A stretch of 64,000 nt of DNA from Metaphire vulgaris (GCA_018105865.1 CM030845.1:7571890-7635889); one strand, 5' to 3'. Shown: positions 53,939-64,000, counted from the stretch's first letter. The notes: generated by a model from the letters alone, not told the origin. Numbers and translations: made by a program.

Positions 53939-56900
53939 AAGTGTAGTATAAAATGGCAGTACAGTATATAGACTTGGCGTCATATTTCAAACATTAGTCT
54001 GTGTGAAAACCACGACAATTGCTCATAGAATTTAATCATTGATCCAGCTTACTAGGACAAAATTTTAATTCATTTGAAGCCATGAAACATGCGGATTGTT
54101 TTGTTTCAGTTGCGGCGTTTGCTTTGATGCAAAATGTTGCTCTTCGCAAAGGTGAACAGTTGACGCTAAAGTGCACGGTACAGTCTACGTCCAAATTTAT
54201 AGACTGGTATCATATCCAGGTTGGCAAAGATTCAGAGATCCCGATCAAATCATCAAATGACAACTCTCGCGTTTCTTCTGTAAAAGCTAATGTCAGGGAG
54301 GTATCATTGACGATTCTTTCTGTCCAAGTGAGTGATGCTGGTTTATACGGATGCAAGTCATTGATAAATTCCAGTACGTCTATTGAAAGGGCGCAAGTCA
54401 TTGTCTTGGGTGAATGAAAAAATTATTTCATCAATAATTCACATCGTGTTACATTGCAACTCTTAGTAGTTTTCACTGTTAAAATTAATAGCAGATAAAC
54501 TTCTATTGACATCAAACTTTTACAACACGTCTTATTGTCTGATTCTAAGCCTAACTTTTTATAGCGTATTTGTATCAAACGCAGTGGCGTAGCGTGACTT
54601 TTGGGGGCCCGGGGGGCATCTTTGTCATGGGGGCCCCAAAGTTTCAAAGTTTCGGGCTGACGAGCAAAAAAAAAAAAAAAAGGTCGTCAGCACGTTCACG
54701 TTCACCGTTCACTTCTATGGTTAGGGTTAAGAAGTTAGGGTTAACCCTAACCTAACCCTAGCTTAGACCCCTCTTTGGGGCCCCCCCCGCCCGGGGTCCG
54801 GGGGCAAAACAAAGTGCCCCCTCCCGCCCCACGTTACGCCACTGATCAAACGGCTTATTAATAAAGGCTCATTTCCGCCTATTGAGCTACCTTTAACTAT
54901 TTCTTCTGTCCGATGTTATGAGTTCAGATGGAAATATTCGAATTGTTCGGCAAAATTCGTCTCTTGTCTCATGTGAAGTAGAATACAACGGGAATTGGAC
55001 ACCTGAACTGCAGCTCACAGCTATAGTTCCAGGTGGACGGGAAGCAATGCACACGGCCAATCAAACCCTTTCTGTCAATCAGTCAAATGGAAATTGGAAG
55101 GTCATCACCTTTATGGAAATGCTTTCCTTCGATTCTAATCTCACCAATTATTTCTGTCAATTGTATTTTGCAAACCAATCATCTAGATCTCGTGATAATG
55201 TGGCGAATAACGTTCCAACGTACGTAGATAATGTAACCTGTACGTCGTCAGACTTCACGAACTGCAGCCTCTATGTGGAACAAGTCACGACAATAACAAC
55301 GAATACTCACAGTAAGTCGGAATCCATATGCATCCTAGAAGTATGGAATTTCACATTAAGTAGAAAAATGGCTGTCATCATTAGAGAATATACAGTAGAT
55401 GATCATTTAGATGATTTAATCTAATTTTCCATTATACTTATAATCTGCAATATAGGTCGCTACCATATTACAAATACATGTACATGTTAACCACCTTATC
55501 TTGAACAATCAGTTTATATTAGTCTTCGCTTTTAAAAAAGACATGTTAATAACTTTTAAAGTGACCAATCAGTTAATGCGTCAGTCGTTCTGTCTGTTTA
55601 CCAGCAGCATCAAAGTAATGCGCAAAACCGTCATCGCTACGAGATGAACCTGCATAACGTCCGATATTTCTGAACCGTCTTAAACCCTATATTTTTGACC
55701 AATCAGCCGAGACGCATTAGGTTTAATAATTTGTGCCTTTGAATGTTGAAATTAAATGAAAGATCAGTGAAACAACCAAAATGCTACTACTAGGACTGGT
55801 GCTCAAATTCCAATTCGTTTAAATAAATTGATAAATTTTGCTGTCCCTCAGGCAGAGCCGTAACTAGGGTTTTCGGCGCCCGGGGCAAGATTTCCATTTT
55901 GCGCCCCTAAATTTAGAAATTTCGGTGATGACCCTTTTTAGTCGTCACGGCTTTTCTTTGATTTACACCCAGTAATTTTTTATTCACACTCAAAAAAGCG
56001 CCCCTCCCCGGGTTGGCGCTCTTGTCCCCCGCCCCCTAGTTACGGCTCTGCCCTCGGGACTTCGAAGTTTCGGAAACATCCTATAGACGGCGATAGAGAT
56101 AGGAAAATCGATTTCTATGCATAATCTGTTTCCCGCTTGTCATCTCTATTAATGTCTATAAAAGGTAAATGAACAGCTCTGATCATTATGTCGCTGCTTG
56201 ATAGTTGACCCATTTATAAGGGAGGGAGAGGACGAAGGGCCATCACCGTATTTGCCATATACCATTTCTTCTTGTCTGTACCTATCTCTCCAGACGGGAA
56301 CCAATATCACAGTTTTTCAGGAAGTAACACGTAGCCAGGAAGACATGCCACAAACACGTAGGCCTAAAAGTCCATTGGAAATTGCATGACAGACTGGTAT
56401 TTCTTACTTTTGTACTAATAACTAATTTTAGCAACCAAAAACAGTAGTTCATATTTTTGATGAACGCTTCCTAGCTCTTTCCTGGTTTTTCGCTAGGTGC
56501 CGCCGCTGCACCTTGGAATTTGAAAGAAAAATTTAAATGACTACACTCAGGATATAAAACTGCTGAACAGCAGACGTATACTAAATTTCGTATAATTTGA
56601 CTTAAGGGTTTAGAAAAACATTCACAATGAAACAGGGTTGTACTGGCTTTATTGCGTCACTTTTTATACATTATTTCAGCGCTTCAATAACCAGTGGCGA
56701 GGCCATGGGGTTTGAGGGTGGGGGGAGGGAAGTATGTGGGGAGGGGGTTGAACACCCCACTTGCCATCAGGACCACCCGTGAGATTCGTGCAAAATTGCA
56801 GAGAAAATTTTTGTAGGGGTAGGGGATGGTTGAGTATTGGCTCTACTAGTCTAAGTTATCACCGGCGGCGGCGGCGCGCCGAACCAATTTATCGGCGTTC

Positions 56901-59900
56901 TCCATCGGGGCTTATCTATATAACCATATGACAAGTTCTCTATATTTTGTCACCCGGTTAATTTGAAAACAATGTTGCAAACTTATAATACTATATATCA
57001 ACAAGCAGTCGTGCGTCAGACGGACTAAATTCCAGGGACCCCTATCTGCCATGGCCGTCCATGTTACTATTTGCAAGAAATTTTGCTGGATAGATAAAAA
57101 TATTGTTTAAAAGCTATTTAATGCACTCATTACGTGTGGAATAGTATTTCTAACGAATACTAATGTTGTAAAAGTAAAAGTTGTTCAGCTTCAGGGGGAA
57201 GACTTTTTATCCACGCCTGGGTTACATGAAAAAATAATTTCCAGGGCTTGGCCCGGCGGGACCCCACTGGGGCTCTGCCCCAGACTCCCTCAACGTGCTC
57301 GCCATACCCTCTCCCCCACTCTCCCCTCCCCCACTCTCAAGCGTCTGACGTCGCCACTGGCAATAACTTTTCATCTACAGGCCTTAATAATAGTCTCGCA
57401 TTTGAATTATGAACCATTCTGGGTGATCTAATCACTATTTCTAAGTGCTCAAAATTGGCAACATGATTACAAGCGCGCCGACTAAACCAAATTTGCAGCA
57501 CAAGAGAGAAAATGAAAGCACTTTTTGACTTTTCAAATTGTATTTGTATTAGGCCTAATGCTTTCGTATGAAGTTTCACTTGCCATTTTACAAGTGAATT
57601 ATTATTATCGAAGTGAAAGCGTAATTCTGAGGAAAGTATTGACATTTTGTTTAATTAATTACCTGATTGACGTTGACCGCTATCAGTCAATTTTCACCAC
57701 ATCTCTGCTGTTTTCGTGTTGATAAAGTAAACTGCAGGGTCTAAAATAATTATTCCGATTTTAAGCGAAATGACAGCCATTGATGTAATTATTATAAATT
57801 GCCTAATGCCGGTGTTGGAAAATAAATCCTCCCCCAAACAGAGTCTCCGCCCGGCGGACTCGTTTTAGAATAAAATCGCCAGGGGGCGATTATGTTTTAA
57901 ATAAGGCGATTTTATTTTAAAATGAATCCTCCGGGCGGAGACTCTGTCTTAAAATAAAACCTCCGGGGGAGACTTCATTTTGGGGGAGACTTTATTTGGT
58001 GACACCGGCCAACAAATTGTAGGTACATGTAAGTTTACGTTTCCTCTGAAATTGTTGGTGAGTAGATTTTTGCGCTCTGACCATGTTTTACATTTCAGTA
58101 TAAATGAACCAAGTTTTATAAGATAACAGGCCTAATAGCAATTGCGCATTTCCATTATTAACGCCTACAACCAGTGGCTGTTCCACCATGTTGATGACTG
58201 GGGATGCATCCCCCACCGGGGTTCCGGGTGGCCTTTTTTTTCTTGTCAACCTATATTCCGGTGAGTTTTAAAAAATTTAGTGAAAAATACTGCAAATGAC
58301 CTTCTTTTTCTTGCTTGTCGGCCTTTTTGGCAAGGTTTCTTAACAAGTAGTGAGCAAAACTCTACTAACAATGACCTTTATCTTCGTTTTTCTCGTTTTT
58401 CTTCTTCACTTTGCACCCCTCCCCCACCAACTTCCCAAAAGTTTTCCATCCCCACCAAGAATTCCTGGAACCGCCACTGTCTACAATGACTTCGGCTGGC
58501 TTATATCCTAGGCCTATGATAACGCAGCATAAGCAACATGAAAGAAGCCAAAATATTTTCCGCTTGTGGTTCTTGTCCATACTTTCCGTTTCAGTGTCCA
58601 ATACTGGTCTCCCAGCACGAACAGACTCTCAGACTTCCATTGGTATCGCTGTTCCACGTTGGCAATGTCTTGGGTGAAACCTTTATCCATGCCTGGAGCA
58701 GTCGTTCATACTTGCAACCTTGATCCATGTAGTTCTCCCTGTTTCTTTGATCAATCCAAATCTCTCCTACAAGATCGCTGGGCTCTGTCTGACAGATTGA
58801 ACTAGGACAACTGAATGTTGATGTGTCTCAAATCCGGATCAGTTTCCATCTGCATCTATTCGTCCAGCCCCTTCCACTCGTCCTCTAACGTCAACATCTC
58901 TGGCTGTCTTTGAACAGTAAGACTGCCGTACTAGAACTAGTGGTGTAGGCGTGGTCTCGTGGCGCCCATGGCTCCTGGAAAAAATGCCGCCCCAACCTGC
59001 TCCTAGCCTCCTATTATAACTGACAAGCAAAAAAGAGCCGTCGCGGCCGAATTTGCCGCCCCTTCTAACTTTTGCCGCCCCTACGCTAAAACTCTCCGAC
59101 AACCTGACAAGCAAAAAAAGGTCATCGCCGCTCAATTTGCCGCCCCCTTCATGTGTGCCGCCCATGGCTCGAGCCATAATAGCCGTTGGCACGCTACGCT
59201 ACTGACTAGAACACCCGCTTGGGGACGTTCGGCGCGCCTCAGCCAGGGACGTCAATTGGGGGGAGGGGGGAGGGGAGACATTTGCCCCCCTGATTTTGAG
59301 GGAAACATTTTTTCGCCAATGTTTGTGTTATTTAGTTTTTATATGCCCTAAAGGGGTGCTTGATGTCGAGTAATCAGAATCTGAAGTAACTAACCATAAA
59401 AATACGTCTGACAAGAAAAAAAAGCAAAAAAAGGTCGTCCGAAAACTTGTAACTCGAAAGTGTCTTGCCCCCCTGAAAAACAGTGAAATGACGTCTCTGC
59501 CCTCAGCACACATTTGATCTATTTTCCTGCAGTCTGTAATACCAATTACGGCGCTCGTGGCAGTAAACTGTAATAATTTTGGTCCCAGGTGGTAACGAAC
59601 AATTGCTATGCCGCTAATCCTGAACATTCATGCATATACGAAGCTCTCATATTAAACAGTTTACAGTTTGCTATTTACAATGCAAAATTATTGTCTACTT
59701 ATAAAAAGTAGAGTTATACCCGTGCTCAGCACATAAAATACTGTATACCATGTGCACAAGAAATTATGAAGGAAACAACCAGTATAAATTTTTAGCTGAC
59801 GAAAAGTTGACATATTTACGTCAGCTCTTTTCTCTTTCTGCTTTAAAAAAATAAATCCTGGTGAAAGGATGGAATGCTCGGTATTGTGCAAATAGATGTT

Positions 59901-62900
59901 GTTGTAGGCCCTAGGCTATTCCTGCATGCAATACTGCTTATAAGCAAGCTACAATCTTCTTTTAAATTTAATGCAAAAGGTTACTATTCCAATCCTTCTA
60001 TCGATGCTTTGTTAATTTGTTTTCAAGATCCTCAGACATCAAGTCCACCAGACATAAATCTGGTAAATCTGCTGGCAGCTTTTTCTTTCGTCTTCGGAAT
60101 CGCTTTGATTGCTCTGATTGTTGCGGGTGTCAAGCGCAAAAGAAGTAAATTATAGTTTATAGACTAGTTTATAGTTTAATAGTTTATTCCTTCATCATCA
60201 TCATTACTCATATTACATACAGTGAATATATTGCCAATTACAGTAATTTCAAAAATTCTAAATTAAAAAATCAAGAAAATTAACACAGGAAACATTATTC
60301 TTAATTAATAGTGACATAACGTTAATACTGCTCTTGGAAGACAAGAAGAAATAGGTTACTAAAGGGAATTAAGGGATCGGTAATCCCTAAGGCAGTAACC
60401 AAAGTTTATTCTATTTGGTATAATAGAAATTTAATTAATTAATTAAATTCTGAGTGTTTCCATTCGATATTAAATTGACGGCGTTTCATTACATTACTTT
60501 ACTGCGATTTTATGAAAATCGAACACGTTTTTATTTAATTTGGATATAACTGGTTCGAAAGAATTCGAATGCATATGTAATTAGAGATTCGCTCAACCAG
60601 TGGCGGTTCCAAGAACTCTTGGTGGCTGATGCAATGAATTTCTAGGAAGATCCCGCCGATTGTCAAAGAAATTATATGAAAACGGTTTTTAAGAAATCCG
60701 TAGATTTGATTTATAAAATATAATGTTCAGAATTGACATTGTATAAAAGCCATTTTAGTCTGATTGTACAAAGTCATAGTGCAAAATCGAGTTTTCTATG
60801 GCTGGAAGCGAATTTGTCGATGACATTGACTATGGATATGTCCATATCTTTGTGGATATGCATCAAGGCTAATCTATAACATTAAAATCGTTATCTGTAT
60901 GTCTGTTGCCTTCGAGCGTTCTGATTGGTTGGCTGTGTGAGCGTTCTGATTGGTTGCGTTCGAGCGTTCTGATTGTTTGGCTGTGTGAGCGTTCTGATTG
61001 GTTGGCTGTGTGAGCGTTCTGATTGGTTACCTTCAAGCGTTCTGATTGGTTGGCTGAGTGAGCGTTCTGATTGGTCATTCTGGAATTGGAATTGGATTGG
61101 TCGTTGCCTCGAGCGAAGCGAAGCGACGCGAAGCGACGCGAAGCGAGCCTCATGCGAGCGAAGCTCGCGCGAGCGAAGCGAGCCTTCGAGTTCTAGTCCG
61201 ATTAGACGATCATCTCTCATTGAAGACGCATTTTTGTGGGCCATTGGGGGATGCATTCCCAGTCATCCCCAACGTGGAACCCGCTCCTGCGCTCAACCGC
61301 TTCGACGATCATTAGCATTATTATTAACAGTATTTCACTGAATGCAATTTCTGATTGCATGTCGATTCGTTTTTCAGAGAGAGCATGTATGCTGTCAAAG
61401 ACTATACCGCCGCCGATTGTCATTCCAGCCCCTGATATCCTCGATGGATCCGAGGAAGGTTCTAGTGGTAACAACAAAAACTGTTCACCGCATAGCATCG
61501 TTATCTTTCATGTCCAATTTTCAGGAATAGATCTGCAGAAAGTTATAAGCAACGCTTTTTCAACTGATTATGATATAATGGAGATTTTCCTCCGCTTCCA
61601 TAAATTAGCCCTAATTATTTTGCAGTTAGGCCTATCTATAATTCTAACGACTATAGATAGCCACCTCGGACAAGTTAGCTTTCCCTTTATTGCGTAGCTA
61701 AGATCAACCGATGCCCGATGCATAGCTGTCGTTTCTCATCATAAGTGGAAGAGTAGAAAAGAGTAGAACGGGATCAGTGTTGAATTTTCCGGAGGCCTGT
61801 GATGGTCCCTCACTGGACGGGTCTGAAATCCGCAGATGTATAGAATCTTGGGTTTTAGCTGTCTTACCCCTGCGCCACTGAATTTGAAAAACATTGAATG
61901 GTTTAGTTTGACACCTCACAGAAGTTTTGAAACTTTTCGAATAATTATTTATAATCAAACCCTGAAAAGAATTCTTCCGTTATTGCGCTCTATTTTTTCC
62001 ATATAGGAATAGAGTCTGAATGTAAAGGTTTTGCTAGAAACAGTTGACTTGCTCATTTATTATTATTAAGAGTAACAATGACGACACTGCTAATTGCCGG
62101 CAACACGTCGTTCTTGGTGAGATTAGAATCCATAGGATCATCATAAATCAATCAATCAATCAATCAAAGTCTCTTTATCTCAGACTCAGAGTGTCTTTCG
62201 ATGATCTACTGAAGAAAAGTGTGTTCAGGTTTTTGTAGAGCACTTCCAGAACTTCCAAACGACGTTTACACATATGCAGAAGTTATGGCTGATAGTAAGC
62301 TTTCTAAAACAATGAACACTACAGTAGTATTGCTTTAGTAATAGATAGTGTCGGTGTTGGTGGTGGTGTTGGTGGTGCTGGTGGTATAGAATAGTAGCCT
62401 AATACTAGTTGCGACGGTTAGTAACATCTCATTTTCTTGTATTCAACTAATAAATTAGATTATGGGCGATTTGTTCACGGCGTTGCAATAAAAAGAAACG
62501 TATGAGCTTACAGTAGTACTAATGGTATTCTTCATGCTATCATGACACTGTAGCTTAGATAGGGTCTAATAGCTGCTTCATAATGAAAGCGGCAAAATCA
62601 TCTAACATCTTTTCATCTATCGATATACATTTCAAAAATAACTGAGCAAAAATTCTTTGGAGTTTCTGTCTTCTGTTTCAGACTCAAATGCGAACTTAGC
62701 TTGTGGCGATTCCGACACAAGACAGAATCGGGCAAGTAATCGAGTTCGATCTATTTATAGGTTCTGCTTAGTTGTGATTTAGGACGGAGACCGTTGAAAA
62801 TCGGAACTTATCTAAAATGGAAGTGTCCTCTAAAACGTGATGTTTGATTCTCTCATGCATAGACTTCAGAAGTTTAGACCTAACTAATGTCTCTTATTTT

Positions 62901-63836
62901 CAAAAATGCTGTGATTACCATGACTCATAGTCAGTGCTTTAACTAATTAGGCCTAGTCATTCTCTCTTGCTACCCCCACAGGCCCACATTATTGAACCCT
63001 GGCTGAGCCGACGAATGATGAATCTGTAATCTTCAATTAGGGCAATAAATCTTTGCCGAAAATTTGCCATTAGGACCAGCGTGGATCCAAAATTTACGAC
63101 TCTTCATTGTACGCCAAACAATACATAGGCCTACATTAACTTTTGCAAAGTCCCGGTTTGAGAGGAACGTCACACAAACGGCGAAATCGCCAGAATTTAC
63201 GTAGCGCGTCAAAGCATTTTCAAGCCATTTAGTCCAAATAAGCCTTTGCACAGTGCAATCTTCTGCCTATGCGATGCCTTTCGATCTATTTCGCGACGTT
63301 CACTGAGTAGATACTAGATACCTGAGTAAGTACTTTCACTGCTAAGCAGGACCGCCGACAAGGAAGCAGAGGCAATTATCCAGGGGCCCGGAGATCCGTA
63401 GGAGGCCCGGGCGGGTCCGTAGTTAGCGTTAGGGTAGGTTTAGGGTTGAAGACGTTGAAGGCAGTTGGGGGGGACCACACCAAAATGGATTTAAACGGTT
63501 TTAACCTTTAACTCCCTCCTGAAAAGACGGACAAGCAAAAAAGCTCATCACCACTTACAATATAAACTTTATAGGGGTCCGTGACTGTTCTGCACAGGGC
63601 CCGAAATTTCTCTCGGCGGGCTTGCTGCTAAGTACCTTATCACTTTAATCATCTGAACGATACATTCTATGCTTCAGGTTGTAGCTGCTGATGGCACAGA
63701 ATACCTGATTATGAATACCTTGCCTCGAGATGGAAGGCCTCCAGCTCCACCTCCAGCTCCGTCTGTGCCAGCGCCTCCACCGACGCTGTACGCGTCCATC
63801 GACCATCTGCAAACTCAGATTCCGCATGAGTTTTGA
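50318..63836 (+). CDS. Two-Ig-domain transmembrane receptor with tyrosine-motif tail
   Basis: I infer a cell-surface immunoglobulin-superfamily receptor and do not recognise a named orthologue. Exons: 50318-50354, 54110-54409, 54928-55311, 60028-60144, 61378-61467, 62682-62735, 63685-63836. They total 1,134 bp, giving 377 aa plus stop. All six introns are phase 1, as is typical of Ig-family genes. Order: short signal peptide (MLLLFLLANYVN); Ig domain 1 at about 18-112 (Cys34, Trp45, DAGLYGC with Cys94); Ig-like domain 2 at about 113-225 (Cys128, NYFC at Cys189); stalk; transmembrane helix at about 252-275 ending VAGVKRKRKR; cytoplasmic tail 276-377, rich in proline. The tail has Tyr334 in TEYLIM (YxxM) and Tyr363 in TLYASI (TxYxxI). 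There are about eight N-glycosylation sequons, mostly in domain 2. An in-frame ATG at 54082 could serve an alternative first exon. Further exons between 55312 and 60027 cannot be excluded. Confidence 0.75.
50693..50985. mobile_element. CAGTGGCGTAGCC hAT-like MITE
   Basis: CAGTGGCGTAGCCAGGATTT and GGCTACGCCACTG bound 293 bp; flanks TGTAAGCT and TGTAAGTT differ at one base. It has two TGACAAGCAAAA motifs. It lies in intron 1 of the Ig receptor. Confidence 0.87.
52233..52419. mobile_element. MITE, perfect TSD TTCCGCCC
   Basis: CAGTGACGTTCCTAGG and CCTAGGAACGCCATTG bound 187 bp; TTCCGCCC flanks both. It has two GTGACAAGCAAAAAAA motifs. Confidence 0.87.
52818..53063. mobile_element. CAGTGRCGTAGCC MITE, perfect TSD ATTTTTAG
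   Basis: CAGTGACGTAGCCAGG and CCTGGCTACGCCACTG bound 246 bp; ATTTTTAG flanks both. Confidence 0.88.
53184..53454. mobile_element. MITE, perfect TSD ATTTATAT
   Basis: CATAGGCGTCAATC and GATTGACGATACTG are imperfect inverses over 271 bp; ATTTATAT flanks both. It has two TGCTTGTCA motifs. Confidence 0.75.
53663..53941. repeat. Compound triplet array (ATT)n-(GGT)n-(AGT)n
   Basis: Three adjoining trinucleotide tracts (about 83, 19 and 133 bp) lie 170 bp upstream of the first Ig-domain exon. The poly-Leu, poly-Thr and poly-Ser frames are artefacts. Confidence 0.95.
54110..54409 (+). CDS. Ig receptor exon 2, V-type Ig domain
   Basis: This 300-bp phase 1-1 exon is a single Ig fold. It has LTLKC (B-strand Cys), IDWYHIQ (C-strand Trp), LTILSVQVSDAGLYGC (the DxGxYxC F-strand signature) and a final AQVIVLG strand. 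It is preceded by TTGTTTCAG and followed by GTGAAT. Confidence 0.85.
54582..54844. mobile_element. CAGTGGCGTAGCG MITE, perfect TSD ATCAAACG
   Basis: CAGTGGCGTAGCGTGAC and ACGTTACGCCACTG bound 263 bp; ATCAAACG flanks both. It lies in the intron between the two Ig-domain exons. Confidence 0.88.
54928..55311 (+). CDS. Ig receptor exon 3, second Ig-like domain
   Basis: This 384-bp phase 1-1 exon has SSLVSCEVEYNGNWTPELQL (B Cys and C Trp) and SNLTNYFCQLYFANQSS (F Cys). About forty residues with two further cysteines follow (DNVTC, TNCS). The sequence is diverged, with seven to eight N-x-S/T sequons. The DxGxYxC signature is replaced by SNLTNYFC. Confidence 0.8.
55853..56050. mobile_element. CAGAGCCGTAACTAG MITE
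   Basis: CAGAGCCGTAACTAGGG and CTAGTTACGGCTCTG bound 198 bp; flanks CCCTCAGG and CCCTCGGG differ at one base. Confidence 0.87.
56692..57359. mobile_element. CAGTGGCGA hAT-like element
   Basis: CAGTGGCGAGGCC and GACGTCGCCACTG bound 668 bp; flanks TCAATAAC and GCAATAAC differ at one base. Confidence 0.8.
57809..58008. mobile_element. CCGGTGT foldback element
   Basis: CCGGTGTT at the left, GACACCGG at the right. The interior is a mosaic of GGGCGGAGACTCTG and GATTTTATTTTAAAA words in both orientations. No clear target duplication. Confidence 0.6.
58172..58479. mobile_element. CAGTGGCTGTTCC hAT-like MITE
   Basis: CAGTGGCTGTTCCACC and GGAACCGCCACTG bound 308 bp; flanks CCTACAAC and TCTACAAT differ at two bases. 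Confidence 0.75.
58938..59204. mobile_element. hAT-like MITE, perfect TSD ACTAGAAC
   Basis: TAGTGGTGTAGGCGTGG and CACGCTACGCTACTG bound 267 bp; ACTAGAAC flanks both. It has two TGACAAGCAAAAAA motifs. Confidence 0.85.
59244..59499. mobile_element. CAGGGACGTCAATT MITE
   Basis: CAGGGACGTCAATT and AAATGACGTCTCTG bound 256 bp; flanks GCCTCAGC and CCCTCAGC differ at one base. Confidence 0.82.
60028..60144 (+). CDS. Ig receptor exon 4, transmembrane segment
   Basis: This phase 1-1 exon encodes a polar, proline-containing stalk (PQTSSPPDIN). A hydrophobic helix of about 24 residues (LVNLLAAFSFVFGIALIALI and VAG) follows, then the basic stop-transfer VKRKR. The acceptor is TTTTCAAG and the donor GTAAAT. 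Confidence 0.82.
60911..61078. repeat. Tandem array of CTGATTGG (Y-box-like) units
   Basis: Seven copies of GTTCTGATTGGTT (one reads GATTGTTT) start at 60921, 60946, 60969, 60994, 61019, 61042 and 61067. Spacing is 23 or 25 bp. They lie in the receptor intron between the transmembrane exon and the next tail exon. CTGATTGG is the reverse-orientation CCAAT (Y-box) core. Confidence 0.9.
61105..61190. repeat. GCGAAGCGA simple repeat
   Basis: GC-rich tandem GAAGCGACGC words ending in the near-palindrome GCGAGCGAAGCTCGCGCGAG, directly after the CTGATTGG array. Confidence 0.85.
61378..61467 (+). CDS. Ig receptor exon 5, juxtamembrane tail
   Basis: Joined in phase 1 it reads KRACMLSKTIPPPIVIPAPD and ILDGSEEGSS, a proline-rich cytoplasmic segment. 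The acceptor is TTTTTCAG and the donor GTAACA. No tyrosine is present. Phase compatibility with both neighbours is the main support. Confidence 0.65.
62682..62735 (+). CDS. Ig receptor exon 6, short tail exon
   Basis: A 54-bp phase 1-1 exon encoding SNANLACGDSDTRQNRA after a clear polypyrimidine-CAG acceptor (TTCTGTTTCAG). It has no known motif. It could be skipped without changing the frame. Confidence 0.6.
63347..63624. mobile_element. MITE, perfect TSD CTGCTAAG
   Basis: CAGGACCGCCGACAAGG at the left and TCTCTCGGCGGGCTTG at the right bound 278 bp; CTGCTAAG flanks both. It has a GGACAAGCAAAAAAG motif. It ends 60 bp before the last receptor exon. Confidence 0.82.
63685..63836 (+). CDS. Ig receptor exon 7, tyrosine-motif C-terminus
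   Basis: The exon encodes ADGTEYLIMNTLPRDG, then a proline-rich run (PPAPPPAPSVPAPPPTLYAS) and IDHLQTQIPHEF before TGA. It uses the second of two nearby acceptors (GTTGTAG|CTGCTG), because the first (CTTCAG|GTTG) would give a stop. YLIM fits the YxxM consensus bound by PI3K p85 SH2 domains. TLYASI fits the TxYxx(V/I) switch-motif consensus. Confidence 0.75.
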
Positions 63837-64000
63837 ATACAACAGGTTCTTCAATTCGCCTCCAAGAAATCCACCAACTGATTCGAACCAGTTGCGCTTT
63901 TAAAAATTGTACTCCGTGCAGTATTTTATCCAGACACCAGGCATTTGGGGGGATTGACTTGGCTGGAGGAGAAGAGGCAAAGTTCAATGCAAAAATATTT

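Noticed and set aside
53741..53990. Poly-Leu, poly-Thr and poly-His ORFs
   Set aside because: They are frames through triplet microsatellites; the same applies to the His-rich ORF at 49426-49809.
56289..56361. Possible extra receptor exon (TGTNITVFQEVTRSQEDMP)
   Set aside because: It has acceptor and donor-like ends, but the acceptor phase does not fit the phase-1 chain of the receptor. An alternative exon cannot be excluded.
58500..58805. Overlapping ORFs resembling an exon after TTTCAG
   Set aside because: No frame fits the receptor phase and no recognisable domain appears; probably old repeat DNA.
60598..60660. CAGTGGCGGTTCC terminus
   Set aside because: Only a left end is seen; no inverse right end within reach.
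60869..61341. Several overlapping ORFs on both strands
   Set aside because: They arise from the 23-25 bp tandem array and the GCGAAGCGA repeat, and repeat in register with them.

Overview
This window is animal (metazoan) nuclear DNA: AT-rich, with GT-AG introns and intron-split genes whose proteins are recognisably animal. Most of the non-genic DNA is made of short non-autonomous DNA transposons and decayed non-LTR retroelements. I read the exons by hand from splice signals and frame continuity. The species cannot be fixed from the sequence. An invertebrate fits best, because the Ig receptor is not a recognisable vertebrate family and the repeat content is not vertebrate-like.

Layout. (1) About 647-14,135, minus strand: 22 consecutive exons (693 in-frame codons) of a strawberry-notch (SBNO) family SF2 helicase-like protein. 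Its N-terminal exon(s) were not found, and its C-terminal part lies beyond the left edge. (2) 14,136-23,466: transposons to about 17,900, then a quiet AT-rich stretch that may be the long 3' UTR of the next gene. (3) 23,467-33,189, minus: a complete 12-exon cytohesin (Sec7-PH Arf-GEF, 385 aa). (4) 34,459-42,673, plus: a complete 11-exon mitochondrial-type 3-ketoacyl-CoA thiolase (ACAA2-like, 399 aa). It is head to head with cytohesin across about 1.27 kb. (5) 42,674-50,317: transposon-rich intergenic DNA with one intact tRNA-Asn(GTT) gene. (6) 50,318-63,836, plus: a 7-exon gene for a 377-aa single-pass receptor (signal peptide, two Ig-like domains, transmembrane helix, proline-rich tail). All its introns are phase 1, and its tail tyrosines sit in YxxM and TxYxxI contexts. 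I do not recognise it as a known named gene. It is the main candidate for something undescribed.

Mobile DNA. At least twenty short elements have terminal inverted repeats and exact or near-exact 8-bp target duplications, as in the hAT superfamily. Many carry the same internal motif (TGACAAGCAAAAAAGGTCAT or its complement) even though their termini differ. Other layers are palindromic elements of about 80 bp bounded by TTAA, a TA-flanked mariner-like pair of termini containing a dead reverse transcriptase, tRNA-derived SINEs, and microsatellites.

The genes do not form a pathway. They are a nucleic-acid-associated ATPase, an Arf-GEF, a fatty-acid oxidation enzyme, a tRNA and a cell-surface receptor that happen to be neighbours.
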